Assembly (NCBI GenBank): GCA_046296295.1
Contig: JBKBLG010000002.1
Coordinates: 195,338-259,337, forward strand
DNA length: 64,000 nt
Direction of reading: 5' to 3'
Source of the DNA: UBA10646 sp046296295
GTDB taxonomy: Bacteria; Bacteroidota; Bacteroidia; Chitinophagales; Chitinophagaceae
Shown here: positions 7,436 to 15,608 of the stretch, one piece after another
Numbering within the stretch: the stretch's first letter is position 1
How the letters are laid out: each line of letters begins with the position of its first letter
Made by a program: the position numbers and the translations under genes
The notes under the pieces: model-generated
Databases searched by the model: none
Seen by the model: only the letters and a program-made list of their open reading frames with translations
Told to the model about the DNA's origin: nothing

Positions 7436-8473
7436 ATGCAAAATCCGAATTTAAATAGAGATAAAACACAATTGTCGGCGGCAGACAAAGAGTTTGAGAA
7501 TAATATCAGACCTGTTGAAATCAAAGAGTTTAGTGGGCAACAGCAAATTATAGAAAACCTTACTATCTTTATCAAAGCTGCCAAAATAAGAGGCGAAGCG
7601 CTAGATCATGTACTGTTTCATGGCCCGCCGGGTTTAGGCAAAACAACATTAAGCCGCATTGTTGCCAATGAGCTGGGCGTTAGCATCAAAGAAACAAGTG
7701 GACCGGTAATTGAAAAACCTGGCGACTTAGCCGGCCTACTTACCGGCTTACAACCTAGAGATGTACTTTTTATCGATGAAATTCACCGCCTTAGCACCGT
7801 TGTAGAAGAATATCTCTATGCCGCTATGGAAGATTTCCGAATCGATATTATGATTGATAGCGGCCCCAATGCTCGTAGCATACAATTGAACCTCAACCCG
7901 TTCACTTTAGTGGGAGCTACTACGCGTAGCGGCTTACTAACTGCACCCTTGTTATCGCGATTCGGCATTAAAAGTCGTTTAGAATACTACAATGCTCATA
8001 CGCTTCAAAAAATCATTGAACGTGCGGCACAAATTCTAAATACTGCTATAAGTACCGACGCCGCTTTTGAAATTGCACGTCGTAGCAGAGGCACACCGCG
8101 TATTGCCAATGGTTTATTACGTCGCGTTCGCGACTTTGCTCAGGTACTTAACGATGGTATGATAGATTTAGGTATAACGCAACATGCTTTAAAAGCGTTA
8201 AATGTTGATGAGCATGGCCTTGATGAAATGGATAATCGTATACTCGCTGCTATCATTGAAAAATTTAAAGGAGGCCCTGTTGGTTTAACCACCATTGCCA
8301 CAGCCGTAGGCGAAGAACCTGGTACTTTAGAAGAAGTATATGAACCGTTTTTAATTCAAGAAGGTTTTTTGCAACGTACACCGCGTGGCCGCGAAGCAAC
8401 CCCAAAAGCATATGAACATTTGGGCAAAAACCCCTTTAACCGTGGTGCACAAGCTGGTTTATTTGGTAGCTAG
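7436..8473 (+). CDS. ruvB: Holliday junction branch migration helicase RuvB
   Basis: The 345-residue AAA+ ATPase drives branch migration with RuvA during recombinational repair. Visible are Walker A GPPGLGKTT (63-71), Walker B IDEIHRL (113-119), sensor segment LVGATTRSGLLTAPLLSRFG with the arginine-finger region, and the C-terminal winged helix ending with the typical TPRGREATPKAYEHLG. Length is normal for the family. The N-terminus is preceded by a good promoter, so the ATG at 7436 is favoured. It appears monocistronic; ruvA and ruvC are not in the window. Confidence 0.98.
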   Translation: MQNPNLNRDKTQLSAADKEFENNIRPVEIKEFSGQQQIIENLTIFIKAAKIRGEALDHVLFHGPPGLGKTTLSRIVANELGVSIKETSGPVIEKPGDLAGLLTGLQPRDVLFIDEIHRLSTVVEEYLYAAMEDFRIDIMIDSGPNARSIQLNLNPFTLVGATTRSGLLTAPLLSRFGIKSRLEYYNAHTLQKIIERAAQILNTAISTDAAFEIARRSRGTPRIANGLLRRVRDFAQVLNDGMIDLGITQHALKALNVDEHGLDEMDNRILAAIIEKFKGGPVGLTTIATAVGEEPGTLEEVYEPFLIQEGFLQRTPRGREATPKAYEHLGKNPFNRGAQAGLFGS

Positions 8474-8489
8474 TAGTTTTGCTATACAA

Positions 8490-8504
8490 CATTTACCGTA
8501 AGGT
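8490..8504. repeat. interspersed repeat, exact copy (forward orientation)
   Basis: CATTTACCGTAAGGT starts 17 bp after the ruvB stop codon, in the 121-bp gap before the response-regulator gene. I see no other structure in this gap. Confidence 0.9.
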
Positions 8505-8594
8505 AGCTACTTTGGGTTTAACAAAGTTTTGTTGCTACAAAATTGTTTTGGCATGCTAAATGATTATTTTTATTAAAATAGAAACCCTACAACT

Positions 8595-9290
8595 ATGGAA
8601 GGTAAAAAGTACAAAATTTTACTATGTGAAGATGATACCAACCTTGGTATGGTCTTCAAGAATTATTTAGAACTGAACGATTTTGATGTAACACTTGAAC
8701 GAGATGGCCGCTTAGGTTTGGCTGCATTTCAACGCGAAAAGTTTGATATATGCTTACTCGATGTGATGATGCCTAAAATGGATGGATTCACACTTGCAGA
8801 AGAAATAAGAGATATAGATCCGGATATTCCGTTGTTTTTCTTGAGTGCTAAAACCATGAAAGAAGATATCATTAATGGTTATAAGCTCGGTGCCGACGAT
8901 TATATTACAAAGCCTTTTGATAGCGAGGTTTTATTAATGAAAATCAAAGCTATTCTGAAGCGTAATGAAGAGCTGAATAAAGAAACTGAAAATCAAGAAT
9001 TTGATTTAGGTGCTTACCACTTCAATCCGAAATTGCGAGAACTTACTTTAGGAGGCAAAACACAAACCTTAAGCCCAAAAGAAAATGAGCTCTTGAAAAT
9101 GTTAGCCGAACATAAAAACGATTTGTTACCCCGCGAACGTGCTTTAAAGAAAATTTGGGGTAGCGATACTTACTTTAATGGGCGTAGTATGGATGTATAC
9201 ATTGCGAAACTTCGCAAATACTTGAAAGAAGATAGCAATATTGAAATTGTGAACATTCATGGTAACGGCTTCCGCTTAGTAGCACCATAA
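8595..9290 (+). CDS. OmpR-family response regulator, RprY-like
   Basis: The 231-residue protein has a receiver domain with acidic pocket CEDD (11-14), phospho-acceptor Asp56 in LLDVMMPKMDG, and conserved Lys106 in ITKPFD, then a winged-helix DNA-binding domain (about 135-231: LSPKENELLKML, SDTYFNGRSMDVYIAKLRKYL, NIHGNGFRLVAP). It resembles Bacteroides RprY. No sensor kinase gene is adjacent, so it is an orphan here. A hairpin terminator follows. Confidence 0.9.
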   Translation: MEGKKYKILLCEDDTNLGMVFKNYLELNDFDVTLERDGRLGLAAFQREKFDICLLDVMMPKMDGFTLAEEIRDIDPDIPLFFLSAKTMKEDIINGYKLGADDYITKPFDSEVLLMKIKAILKRNEELNKETENQEFDLGAYHFNPKLRELTLGGKTQTLSPKENELLKMLAEHKNDLLPRERALKKIWGSDTYFNGRSMDVYIAKLRKYLKEDSNIEIVNIHGNGFRLVAP

Positions 9291-9314
9291 ACTATATTGC
9301 TAAATACATTACAG

Positions 9315-9341
9315 GCCGTTGTGGCATATTGCTGCAACGGC
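9315..9341 (+). terminator. intrinsic terminator of the response-regulator gene
   Basis: Stem GCCGTTG / CAACGGC with an additional inner GCA/TGC pairing, followed by TTTATTATT, 24 bp after the stop codon. Confidence 0.75.
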
Positions 9342-9362
9342 TTTATTATTACAAATTAATTT

Positions 9363-9611
9363 ATGCAGCCTCAACCATGTTTATTCTGCGGGCATGTGGT
9401 GCAACTAATACATGTGCATGGTCATTACCAATGCCCTTTGTGCCATACCAATGCATTGCCCTGCTGCGATGGCGATAATTGCAGCACTAACATGTTACTA
9501 CAAGCTAATGAACAGCAACATTTACCGCAAGGTATAAACCACCTTACGGTAAATGATAGTGCTAAAAGCCTTACGGCAAATGATTCATTGAGTACGATAT
9601 TAGAGCACTAA
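9363..9611 (+). CDS. small Cys-rich zinc-ribbon protein with repeat-built tail
   Basis: The first 40 or so of 82 residues form a compact Cys cluster: CLFC (6-9), HVHGHYQCPLC and LPCCDGDNC, clearly a metal-binding ribbon and, to my memory, a conserved small protein family in this phylum. The rest of the protein is unlike it: residues 53-76 are encoded largely by three copies of the interspersed repeat (9519-9533, 9541-9555, 9568-9582), giving HLPQG, HLTVND and SLTAND. The tail is probably a tolerated extension. The gene overlaps the convergent CBM48-like gene by 12 bp. Function unknown. Confidence 0.65.
   Translation: MQPQPCLFCGHVVQLIHVHGHYQCPLCHTNALPCCDGDNCSTNMLLQANEQQHLPQGINHLTVNDSAKSLTANDSLSTILEH
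9519..9582. repeat. cluster of three interspersed-repeat copies inside a coding sequence
   Basis: One forward variant (TTTACCGCAAGG, 9521-9532), one exact reverse copy (CCTTACGGTAAA, 9542-9553) and one reverse variant (CCTTACGGCAAA, 9569-9580). The first two form an inverted pair of 15 nt per arm with a 7-nt loop, all translated in the zinc-ribbon gene. Confidence 0.9.
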
Positions 9612-9890
9612 TACACTGTTGGTACCACCGTAAATATTCACAGTTTCCCCATCGGCTTCGGGCTCGTTCATCCAGGATTCGTTGTTAACTCTGTACTTGA
9701 ATTCGTGCGTGGTATTTTTTGGGAGTTGTACTTCGGCGGCAAAACTGCCATCTTTCTTTTTACTTAAACTAATAGGAGCTTCCCAGTTGTTATTAAGGCC
9801 TAGTACTTCAATGCTATCGGCGTTAGGTGCTTCTACTACAAACTTTACTTTACAATAATCTTTTGTTTTGAAAATCGTTTTCTGGATCAT
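9600..9890 (-). CDS. CBM48/AMPK-type glycogen-binding-like domain protein
   Basis: The 96-residue protein is a single early-set immunoglobulin-like domain: VKFVVEAPNADSIEVLGLNNNWEAPISLSKKKDG and then EFKYRVNNESWMNEPEADG in sequence order. The NNW...K.DG and F-K-Y-R-V...W pattern is that of isoamylase-N / AMPK glycogen-binding modules. No catalytic domain is attached. Proteins of this kind are common as stand-alone domains in Bacteroidota. Binding to alpha-glucan is inferred from family, not shown. Its 3' end overlaps the zinc-ribbon gene by 12 bp tail to tail. Confidence 0.75.
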   Translation of the reverse strand: MIQKTIFKTKDYCKVKFVVEAPNADSIEVLGLNNNWEAPISLSKKKDGSFAAEVQLPKNTTHEFKYRVNNESWMNEPEADGETVNIYGGTNSVLVL

Positions 9891-10004
9891 GAATAATTTC
9901 GTTGGTTGCTGCCCTTAATATCAGCTTTTACTAAAATGTAACCCATTAGGTAAAATTTTAACATACTTACAAATAGTTGTTAGTATTGTGCAAGTTGTAT
10001 AAAA

Positions 10005-10050
10005 AAGCGTCTGCAATTATGCAGACGCTTGTATCATTTACCCTAAGGTG
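10005..10050 (-). terminator. infB terminator with an adjacent repeat variant
   Basis: AAGCGTCTGC / GCAGACGCTT is a perfect 10-bp stem with a 6-nt loop (10005-10030), followed on the minus strand by a run of T. Right beside it, 10036-10050 is a diverged repeat copy (TTTACCCTAAGG). Both lie between the CBM48-like gene start and the infB stop. Confidence 0.8.
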
Positions 10051-10062
10051 AATGTGATTAAT

Positions 10063-13000
10063 TTATAACGTACGCTTTACTTCTTCTTCTTCAAAAGCAA
10101 CAATGGTGTCGCCCACTTGAATATCGGTGAAGTTTTTAATGGTTAAACCGCACTCGTAATTGGTTGCTACTTCTTTTACATCGTCTTTGAAGCGTTTTAA
10201 ACTGCCCAATTCTGCAAAGCCACCTTCGGTACGTGGATAGATAAGGATACCATCGCGGAATACACGGATCTTGTGGTCGCGTTTCACCTTACCTTCTGTA
10301 ACATAACAGCCGGCAACGGTTACTTTATCGAACTTATACACTTCTCTAATTTCAACGGTAGCAACTTCTTTTTCCTCGATTTTAGGCTCTAACATGCCTT
10401 CCATCGCACTCTTCACTTCTTCGATTGCATTATAAATGATAGAGTACATTTTAATTTGTACACCTTCATTTTGTGCTAATCGGTTGGCTTGAGCCGAAGG
10501 ACGAACGTTGAAACCAATTAAGATGGCATCGGAAGCTGTTGCAAGTAACACATCGCTTTCAGAAATTTGACCTACTGCTTTGTGTACTACTCGCACCGCA
10601 ATTTCTTCAGTGCTTAGTTTTTGCAGGCTATCGCTAAGGGCTTCTACCGAGCCATCCACATCGCCTTTGATAATGATGTTCAGTTCTTTAAAGTTACCCA
10701 ATGCTAAACGACGGCCAATTTCGTCTAGTGTTATATGCTTACGGGCTCTTAAGCCTTGTTCACGAAGAATTTGAGCACGCTTGGTGGCTACTTCTTTCGC
10801 TACAGATTCGTCGGTATATACTTTGAATTTCTCACCTGCTTGTGGTGCACCGTTCAAACCTAGTATCACTACCGGTGTGCTTGGTGGTGCTTCTTGAACG
10901 CGTTGGTTACGTTCGTTGAACATGGCTTTAATACGCCCAAAATACTGACCACTTACAATGATATCGCCTTGGCGTAGTGTACCATCTTGTACTAAGATAG
11001 TGGCTATATACCCTCTACCCTTATCTAACGAGGCTTCAATAATCGTACCTGTTGATTCTTTGTTGGGATTAGCTTTAAGATCGAGAAGTTCTGCTTCAAG
11101 CAAAATTTTCTCAAGTAATAAATCAACGTTTAAGCCTTTCTTAGCACTTATTTCTTGACTTTGGTACTTACCACCCCACTCTTCTACCAACAAGTTCATT
11201 TGCGATAATTGTTCGTAAATTTTCTGAGGGTTAGCACCATCTTTATCAATTTTATTCACCGCAAAAATCATCGGCACATTGGCAGCTTGTGCGTGGCTGA
11301 TGGCTTCTTTGGTTTGTGGCATTACAGCATCGTCGGCAGCAACCACAATGACTGCAATATCTGTAACCTTGGCACCGCGGGCACGCATGGCTGTAAATGC
11401 TTCGTGACCTGGGGTATCTAAGAAGGTGATTGCTTTGCCATTCGGTAAAGTAACTTCATAAGCACCAATGTGCTGTGTGATACCGCCGGCTTCACCGGCT
11501 ACTACGTTGGCATTTCGGATGTAATCGAGCAATGATGTTTTACCATGATCTACGTGACCCATGATGGTTACAATTGGAGGACGGCCTTTTAAATCGGCAG
11601 GATCATCTGCGATTTCTTCTTCCTCTTCCTCCACATCATCTAAACCAGTAAACTGAACTTCGAATCCAAATTCGCTAGCTACCAATTCAATTACCTCTGC
11701 ATCTAAACGCTGGTTAATTGATACCATGATACCTAAGCTCATACACTTACTGATTACTTCAGTGAAGTTCACATCCATAAGGCTGGCCAATTCGCTTACT
11801 GTAACAAATTCTGTTACTTGTAGTGTATTGTTTTCGCCCTCGCGACGTAATGCTTCGGCACGCTCATCGCGGCGCTCGCGGCGTTGACGTGCTTTTGCAG
11901 CCTTACCACGTTGGTTGTTACTACCGCCACCGGAAAGCTTGGCTTGGGTTTCGCGAATTTTATCTTGGATAGCCTTAGCATCGATTTCAATGTCGGCTTG
12001 AGGACGTTGCTGATTGTTGTTGCGGTTGTTTCCACCACGATTGTCGCGGTTGAAACCGCCACCTCGGTTATCGCGGTTGAAGCCACCACCTTGCTGACCA
12101 CCACGGTTGAAACCACCACCTTGTTGCTGGCCTCCGCGGTTGAAACCACCACCTTGCTGTTGTACACCCTGACCTTGTTGTTGCCCTGATTGCCCTTGTG
12201 GACGTGGAGGTAGGTTATTGCCCGACTTATCGATTGGCATACGCTTACGCTTTCGCTTTTCGTCGGCGGCACGAGTACCTTGTTTAGGGCGTGTATCGTT
12301 ATCGACAGGCAGGTTGATTTTCCCTAAAATTTTGGGACCCGTTAAACGCTCTGCCTGTATATTTTCAATTATGGGTGGTGCATCTACCGTTGGCTCTGCT
12401 GGTGGCGGAGGTGGTGGGGGCACATTTACCGTAAGGTTAGGCTTTGGTGCAACTGGAGCCTGAGTTGGCTTTGGTGCCTGCGGTGCAGGCTTTTTGGCAG
12501 GCTGTGGTGCAGGTTTTTTGGCAGGCTGCTGGGATGCAGCACCTTTTTTGGGTCGGGTGCTACTATCAATAGTACTTAAATCTATTTTTCCTAGAATATT
12601 AGGGCCGCCAATTTCAGGTGCTTCTAAACGTACTACATCTCCTGTGTTATCGATAGGAGCTTCTGCTGGTTCGGCTGGTTCGGCTGGTTGCTGTTCAGTT
12701 ACAGGGGCAGCAGCAGTTACAACCGGAACTTCTTCTATTATTTGTGGTGTAGGTTTAGGCACTTCTTCTACTACCACCGGCGGTGGCGGTGGAGGAGGAG
12801 TAACTACTTCTTCCTGTACCACAGCTGGTGCAGGAGGGGGTGCTACTACTACTGGCTCTGGTTCAGGAGCTGCGGGCGGTGGAGGTGCTGGTGCTTCAAC
12901 AATAGATGCAGGTGTTGCCACTTGAGGCACTTCAGTAGCCACTACTGCTGCTTTTTCGGGCTTGGCAGTTGCTGCCAACTCTTCTTCTTCCTTACGCTTA

Positions 13001-13236
13001 CGAGCCTCGTTAGCCGCTGCTTTTGGAATTTCTACCTGATCGGCTTTTGTTTTAGCCACCTTATCGCTTTGGAACTCTTGTTGTAAGGCTCTGTACATAG
13101 CCTCGGTTAGCTTAGCGGTAGGCTTCAGTTCGTCTTTGGGAAAACCTTTAGCTGCCAAAAAATCCACCAGGGTTTCTTGCCCGATATTGAACTCTTTGGC
13201 TGCTGCCAACAATCTTGGTAATTTCAGTTCTGACAT
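10063..13236 (-). CDS. infB: translation initiation factor IF-2
   Basis: A GTPase that places initiator tRNA on the ribosome. The 1057-residue protein has an N-terminal IF2_N helix bundle (about 1-60), a long low-complexity linker (about 60-430), a second IF2_N-like module, then the G domain starting near 560 with VTIMGHVDHGKTSLL, DTPGHEAF and NKIDKDGA, and C-terminal domains II-IV. The linker is unusual: Pro/Ala/Val-rich to about 340, then five GGGFNRG/D-type repeats in a Gly/Asn/Arg/Gln-rich block (about 350-415). An exact copy of the interspersed repeat (12425-12436) encodes NLTVNV in the linker near residue 267. Last gene of rimP-nusA-infB. Confidence 0.97.
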   Translation of the reverse strand: MSELKLPRLLAAAKEFNIGQETLVDFLAAKGFPKDELKPTAKLTEAMYRALQQEFQSDKVAKTKADQVEIPKAAANEARKRKEEEELAATAKPEKAAVVATEVPQVATPASIVEAPAPPPPAAPEPEPVVVAPPPAPAVVQEEVVTPPPPPPPVVVEEVPKPTPQIIEEVPVVTAAAPVTEQQPAEPAEPAEAPIDNTGDVVRLEAPEIGGPNILGKIDLSTIDSSTRPKKGAASQQPAKKPAPQPAKKPAPQAPKPTQAPVAPKPNLTVNVPPPPPPPAEPTVDAPPIIENIQAERLTGPKILGKINLPVDNDTRPKQGTRAADEKRKRKRMPIDKSGNNLPPRPQGQSGQQQGQGVQQQGGGFNRGGQQQGGGFNRGGQQGGGFNRDNRGGGFNRDNRGGNNRNNNQQRPQADIEIDAKAIQDKIRETQAKLSGGGSNNQRGKAAKARQRRERRDERAEALRREGENNTLQVTEFVTVSELASLMDVNFTEVISKCMSLGIMVSINQRLDAEVIELVASEFGFEVQFTGLDDVEEEEEEIADDPADLKGRPPIVTIMGHVDHGKTSLLDYIRNANVVAGEAGGITQHIGAYEVTLPNGKAITFLDTPGHEAFTAMRARGAKVTDIAVIVVAADDAVMPQTKEAISHAQAANVPMIFAVNKIDKDGANPQKIYEQLSQMNLLVEEWGGKYQSQEISAKKGLNVDLLLEKILLEAELLDLKANPNKESTGTIIEASLDKGRGYIATILVQDGTLRQGDIIVSGQYFGRIKAMFNERNQRVQEAPPSTPVVILGLNGAPQAGEKFKVYTDESVAKEVATKRAQILREQGLRARKHITLDEIGRRLALGNFKELNIIIKGDVDGSVEALSDSLQKLSTEEIAVRVVHKAVGQISESDVLLATASDAILIGFNVRPSAQANRLAQNEGVQIKMYSIIYNAIEEVKSAMEGMLEPKIEEKEVATVEIREVYKFDKVTVAGCYVTEGKVKRDHKIRVFRDGILIYPRTEGGFAELGSLKRFKDDVKEVATNYECGLTIKNFTDIQVGDTIVAFEEEEVKRTL
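12000..12175 (-). repeat. in-frame tandem repeats coding GGGFNR units in IF-2
   Basis: Imperfect tandem units of about 24-33 bp encode GGGFNRGGQQ, GGGFNRDNRG and similar blocks, an RGG/FNR-like low-complexity stretch. Such tracts change copy number easily. The antisense and shifted frames are also open here because of the simple composition. Confidence 0.8.
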
Positions 13237-13379
13237 ATTATACGGGCTCCAACGTTGCGGAGCTTTTACTTGGGTTTTTGCCTATTTACACTTAGGCTTG
13301 TGCGTTAAACGATTATACTTAAGGGTGCCAAACTTAATACCTATGGTGAAAGTTTAGTAACCTTTACATTACTTCTATG

Positions 13380-14627
13380 TTACTCTTTTTCGAATTCTTC
13401 TTTCAATATTCTACGAATGTCGCTAATTGTTTCTTTTTCAAGATCAGTTCTGCGTTCTAATTCTGCTTCGCTCAAAGCTAATACACTTCTGGCGGTATCG
13501 CAACCTACTCGTTTTAATTCATCTATAATCCACTGATCTATTTCATCGCCGAATTCATCGATATCAATATCAAATTCTTCTTCTCCCTCCTCTGCTTCAC
13601 GATATACATCAATTTCATAGCCTGTTAATTCGCAGGCTAATTTGATATTAACCCCACGACGACCAATTGCTAAGCTCACCTGATCTGCCTTTAGGTACAC
13701 ATCGGCTTGCTTGTCTTCGTAATTAATATTCATGTAGCTGATTTTAGCAGGCGTTAAGCTACGTTGAATTAATAACTGAATATTACTGGTGTAGTTAATT
13801 ACATCAATGTTCTCGTTCTTTAATTCACGTACAATACCATGAATACGGCTACCCTTCATACCTACGCAGGCACCTACCGGATCGATACGATCATCGAAAC
13901 TTTCAACAGCCACTTTTGCTCTTTCGCCTGGTTCACGAACAATTTTCTTGATGCTAATTAGGCCATCTGCGATTTCAGGAACTTCAATTTCTAGTAAGTT
14001 GGCTAGAAACTCAGGACTGGTGCGGCTTACAATAATAACCGGATTGTTGTTTTTTAAGTCAACCCGTTTAACCACACAACGTATACTTTCTCCTTTTTTA
14101 AAGAAATCTTGAGGTATCTGCTCGCTTTTAGGCATTAATAGTTCGTTGCCCTCATCATCCATGAGCAATACTTCTTTTTTCCAAACCTGATGTACTTCTG
14201 CACTTACCAATTCACCAATTCTATCGCTATACTTTTTAACGAGAACATTCTTTTTAAGATCGCTGATGCGGCTTGCTAATGTTTGTTTTGCAGCTAAAAT
14301 GGCTCTTCTTCCAAAATCGAGAATATCAACCTCTTCATACAACTCTTCGCCTACTTCAAAGTCGGGTTCAATTTTAATGGCTTCGGTGTAAGCAATTTCT
14401 GCATTCGGATCTTTCACTTCACCATCTTCTACAATCATACGACGTCGGAAGATTTCAAGGTCACCTTTATCGGCATTAACAATAACATCGAAGTTATCGT
14501 CGGCACCGTATTTTTTGCGAAGCAATGTTTTGAACACATCTTCCACCACCTTCATCATCGTAGGGCGGTCTATGTTTTCTGCGTCTTTAAATTCTTGGAA
14601 CGCATCTACAAGGTTAATGCTTGCCAT
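13380..14627 (-). CDS. nusA: transcription termination/antitermination factor NusA
   Basis: RNA polymerase-binding factor controlling pausing, termination and antitermination. The N-terminal domain (about 1-125), S1 domain (about 130-200, VSAEVHQVWKKEVLL), two KH domains (GACVGMKGSRIHGIVREL near 245 and SLAIGRRGVNIKLACELTG near 325) and a short acidic C-terminal extension with a helix-hairpin-helix-like VGCDTARSVLALSEAEL are visible. I choose the start MASINLVDAF (14625-14627), which matches family N-termini; an upstream in-frame ATG at 14651 adds eight residues. It follows rimP and precedes infB, the classical order. Confidence 0.96.
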   Translation of the reverse strand: MASINLVDAFQEFKDAENIDRPTMMKVVEDVFKTLLRKKYGADDNFDVIVNADKGDLEIFRRRMIVEDGEVKDPNAEIAYTEAIKIEPDFEVGEELYEEVDILDFGRRAILAAKQTLASRISDLKKNVLVKKYSDRIGELVSAEVHQVWKKEVLLMDDEGNELLMPKSEQIPQDFFKKGESIRCVVKRVDLKNNNPVIIVSRTSPEFLANLLEIEVPEIADGLISIKKIVREPGERAKVAVESFDDRIDPVGACVGMKGSRIHGIVRELKNENIDVINYTSNIQLLIQRSLTPAKISYMNINYEDKQADVYLKADQVSLAIGRRGVNIKLACELTGYEIDVYREAEEGEEEFDIDIDEFGDEIDQWIIDELKRVGCDTARSVLALSEAELERRTDLEKETISDIRRILKEEFEKE

Positions 14628-14671
14628 TGTTTTTTCGATTTGTGGTATCATCGGCTATGAATGCCGCTTTT

Positions 14672-15148
14672 TTAAAACTTAATTTGAATGGTTGCTTTTT
14701 TAATTTCTGTAAAAGGTATCACCAACTGTTGTGTAATTGCTTTTTTACCCTTTCCCTCTATATGTTCTAGTACAATATCGGCCTCTGCCACAGCTATTAA
14801 CTTTCCTTCTTTTACATCATCATTCGTAAATACAATTTCAATGAACCTTCCAACATTTTTATGATACTGTCGCTGTAACTGTAAGGGTTCATCAACACCC
14901 GGACTAGAAACCTCCAACGAAAAATCGCCATCGGTGTACATAGCACTTTCTTCAATAAGCTTGTATAGCTTTCTGTTCAAATGCACACATTTTTCAATGG
15001 TGATGCCGTTATCGCCATCAACGTATACTTTAATGTTGTTGGTTGGCTTTATTTTCACCTTCACTAAAAAGTATTCAGGGCTATCGGCTAAGAGTTGTTT
15101 CACCCACTCGCCAATACGTTCAATTACACTAAAATTTTCAGTACCCAT
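14672..15148 (-). CDS. rimP: ribosome maturation factor RimP
   Basis: The 158-residue protein assists 30S subunit assembly. The N-terminal alpha/beta domain contains the family segment SLEVSSPGVDEPLQLQRQYHKNVGRFIEI, followed by a C-terminal SH3-like barrel with EIKKATIQIKF at the end. First gene of the rimP-nusA-infB operon. A promoter box and a leader hairpin lie between its start and the divergent DUF4834 gene. Confidence 0.93.
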   Translation of the reverse strand: MGTENFSVIERIGEWVKQLLADSPEYFLVKVKIKPTNNIKVYVDGDNGITIEKCVHLNRKLYKLIEESAMYTDGDFSLEVSSPGVDEPLQLQRQYHKNVGRFIEIVFTNDDVKEGKLIAVAEADIVLEHIEGKGKKAITQQLVIPFTEIKKATIQIKF

Positions 15149-15164
15149 AGTTCAGTTAAAAAGA

Positions 15165-15189
15165 GAAGGGAACGTTAGTCGTTCCCTTC
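15165..15189 (-). promoter_or_regulatory. leader hairpin upstream of rimP
   Basis: GAAGGGAAC / GTTCCCTTC, a perfect 9-bp stem with a 7-nt loop, lies 16 bp upstream of the rimP start and downstream of the predicted promoter. It would thus be in the mRNA leader. It may be an attenuator or feedback site of the operon; that is inference. Confidence 0.55.
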
Positions 15190-15208
15190 AATTGCTTCTT
15201 TTCCGATG

Positions 15209-15240
15209 CAAATGTAAGTGATTAATGTATTTACTTCCAA
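15209..15240 (-). promoter_or_regulatory. promoter of rimP-nusA-infB
   Basis: Complement of CAAATGTA (15209-15216) is TACATTTG, a perfect TAnnTTTG box; the complement of CAA at 15238-15240 gives TTG 21 bp upstream. Spacing agrees with the TTG-N17-23-TAnnTTTG consensus of the phylum. Confidence 0.6.
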
Positions 15241-15298
15241 ATAACTGTTTGCAACGTTTTTAACAAGACGGTGTGCATGAAAGCTATACTTTTACAGT

Positions 15299-15553
15299 AT
15301 GACACCGTTTCAAATCTTGTTTTTTGGGTTTATCCTCTATGTGCTTTACAAGTTTGTAACACGTATTGTATTACCTATAATGAAAGCAACAAGTGCTGTA
15401 AAAGCTCAAATGCAGGCGATGCAAGCTGCTGCACAACAACAATATCAGCAGCAACAACGATATCAACAGCAACAACAACATCGCCATCATGCGAAAAGTG
15501 TTGATACTAGCTTTACTGATGCCGAGTATATTGACTTTGAAGAAATTAAATAA
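15299..15553 (+). CDS. small membrane protein, DUF4834-like
   Basis: The 84-residue protein has one transmembrane segment at the N-terminus (about 5-30, FQILFFGFILYVLYKFV), then a Gln-rich coiled stretch (about 44-62, QQQYQQQQRYQQQQQ) and an acidic tail ending DAEYIDFEEIK. This arrangement fits the DUF4834 family of Bacteroidota. No function is known. It diverges from rimP and converges on the HAD-hydrolase gene across a repeat hairpin. Confidence 0.75.
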   Translation: MTPFQILFFGFILYVLYKFVTRIVLPIMKATSAVKAQMQAMQAAAQQQYQQQQRYQQQQQHRHHAKSVDTSFTDAEYIDFEEIK

Positions 15554-15557
15554 ACAT

Positions 15558-15604
15558 ACCTTACGGTAAATGATGCCTCGCAACGATATCATTTACCGTA
15601 AGGT
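15558..15604. repeat. hairpin made of two interspersed-repeat copies
   Basis: Two exact copies face each other: ACCTTACGGTAAATGAT (15558-15574) and ATCATTTACCGTAAGGT (15588-15604), a perfect 17-bp stem with a 13-nt loop. It lies exactly between the convergent DUF4834 and HAD genes (stop codons 4-5 bp away on each side), the place expected for a bidirectional terminator, but there is no T-run. Confidence 0.92.
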
Positions 15605-15608
15605 GTTA

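Noticed and set aside
11814..13086. Several long overlapping frames on both strands across infB
   Set aside because: They mirror the low-complexity Pro/Ala and GGGFNR coding of IF-2; their translations are simple Ser/Thr/Val or Cys/Tyr runs.
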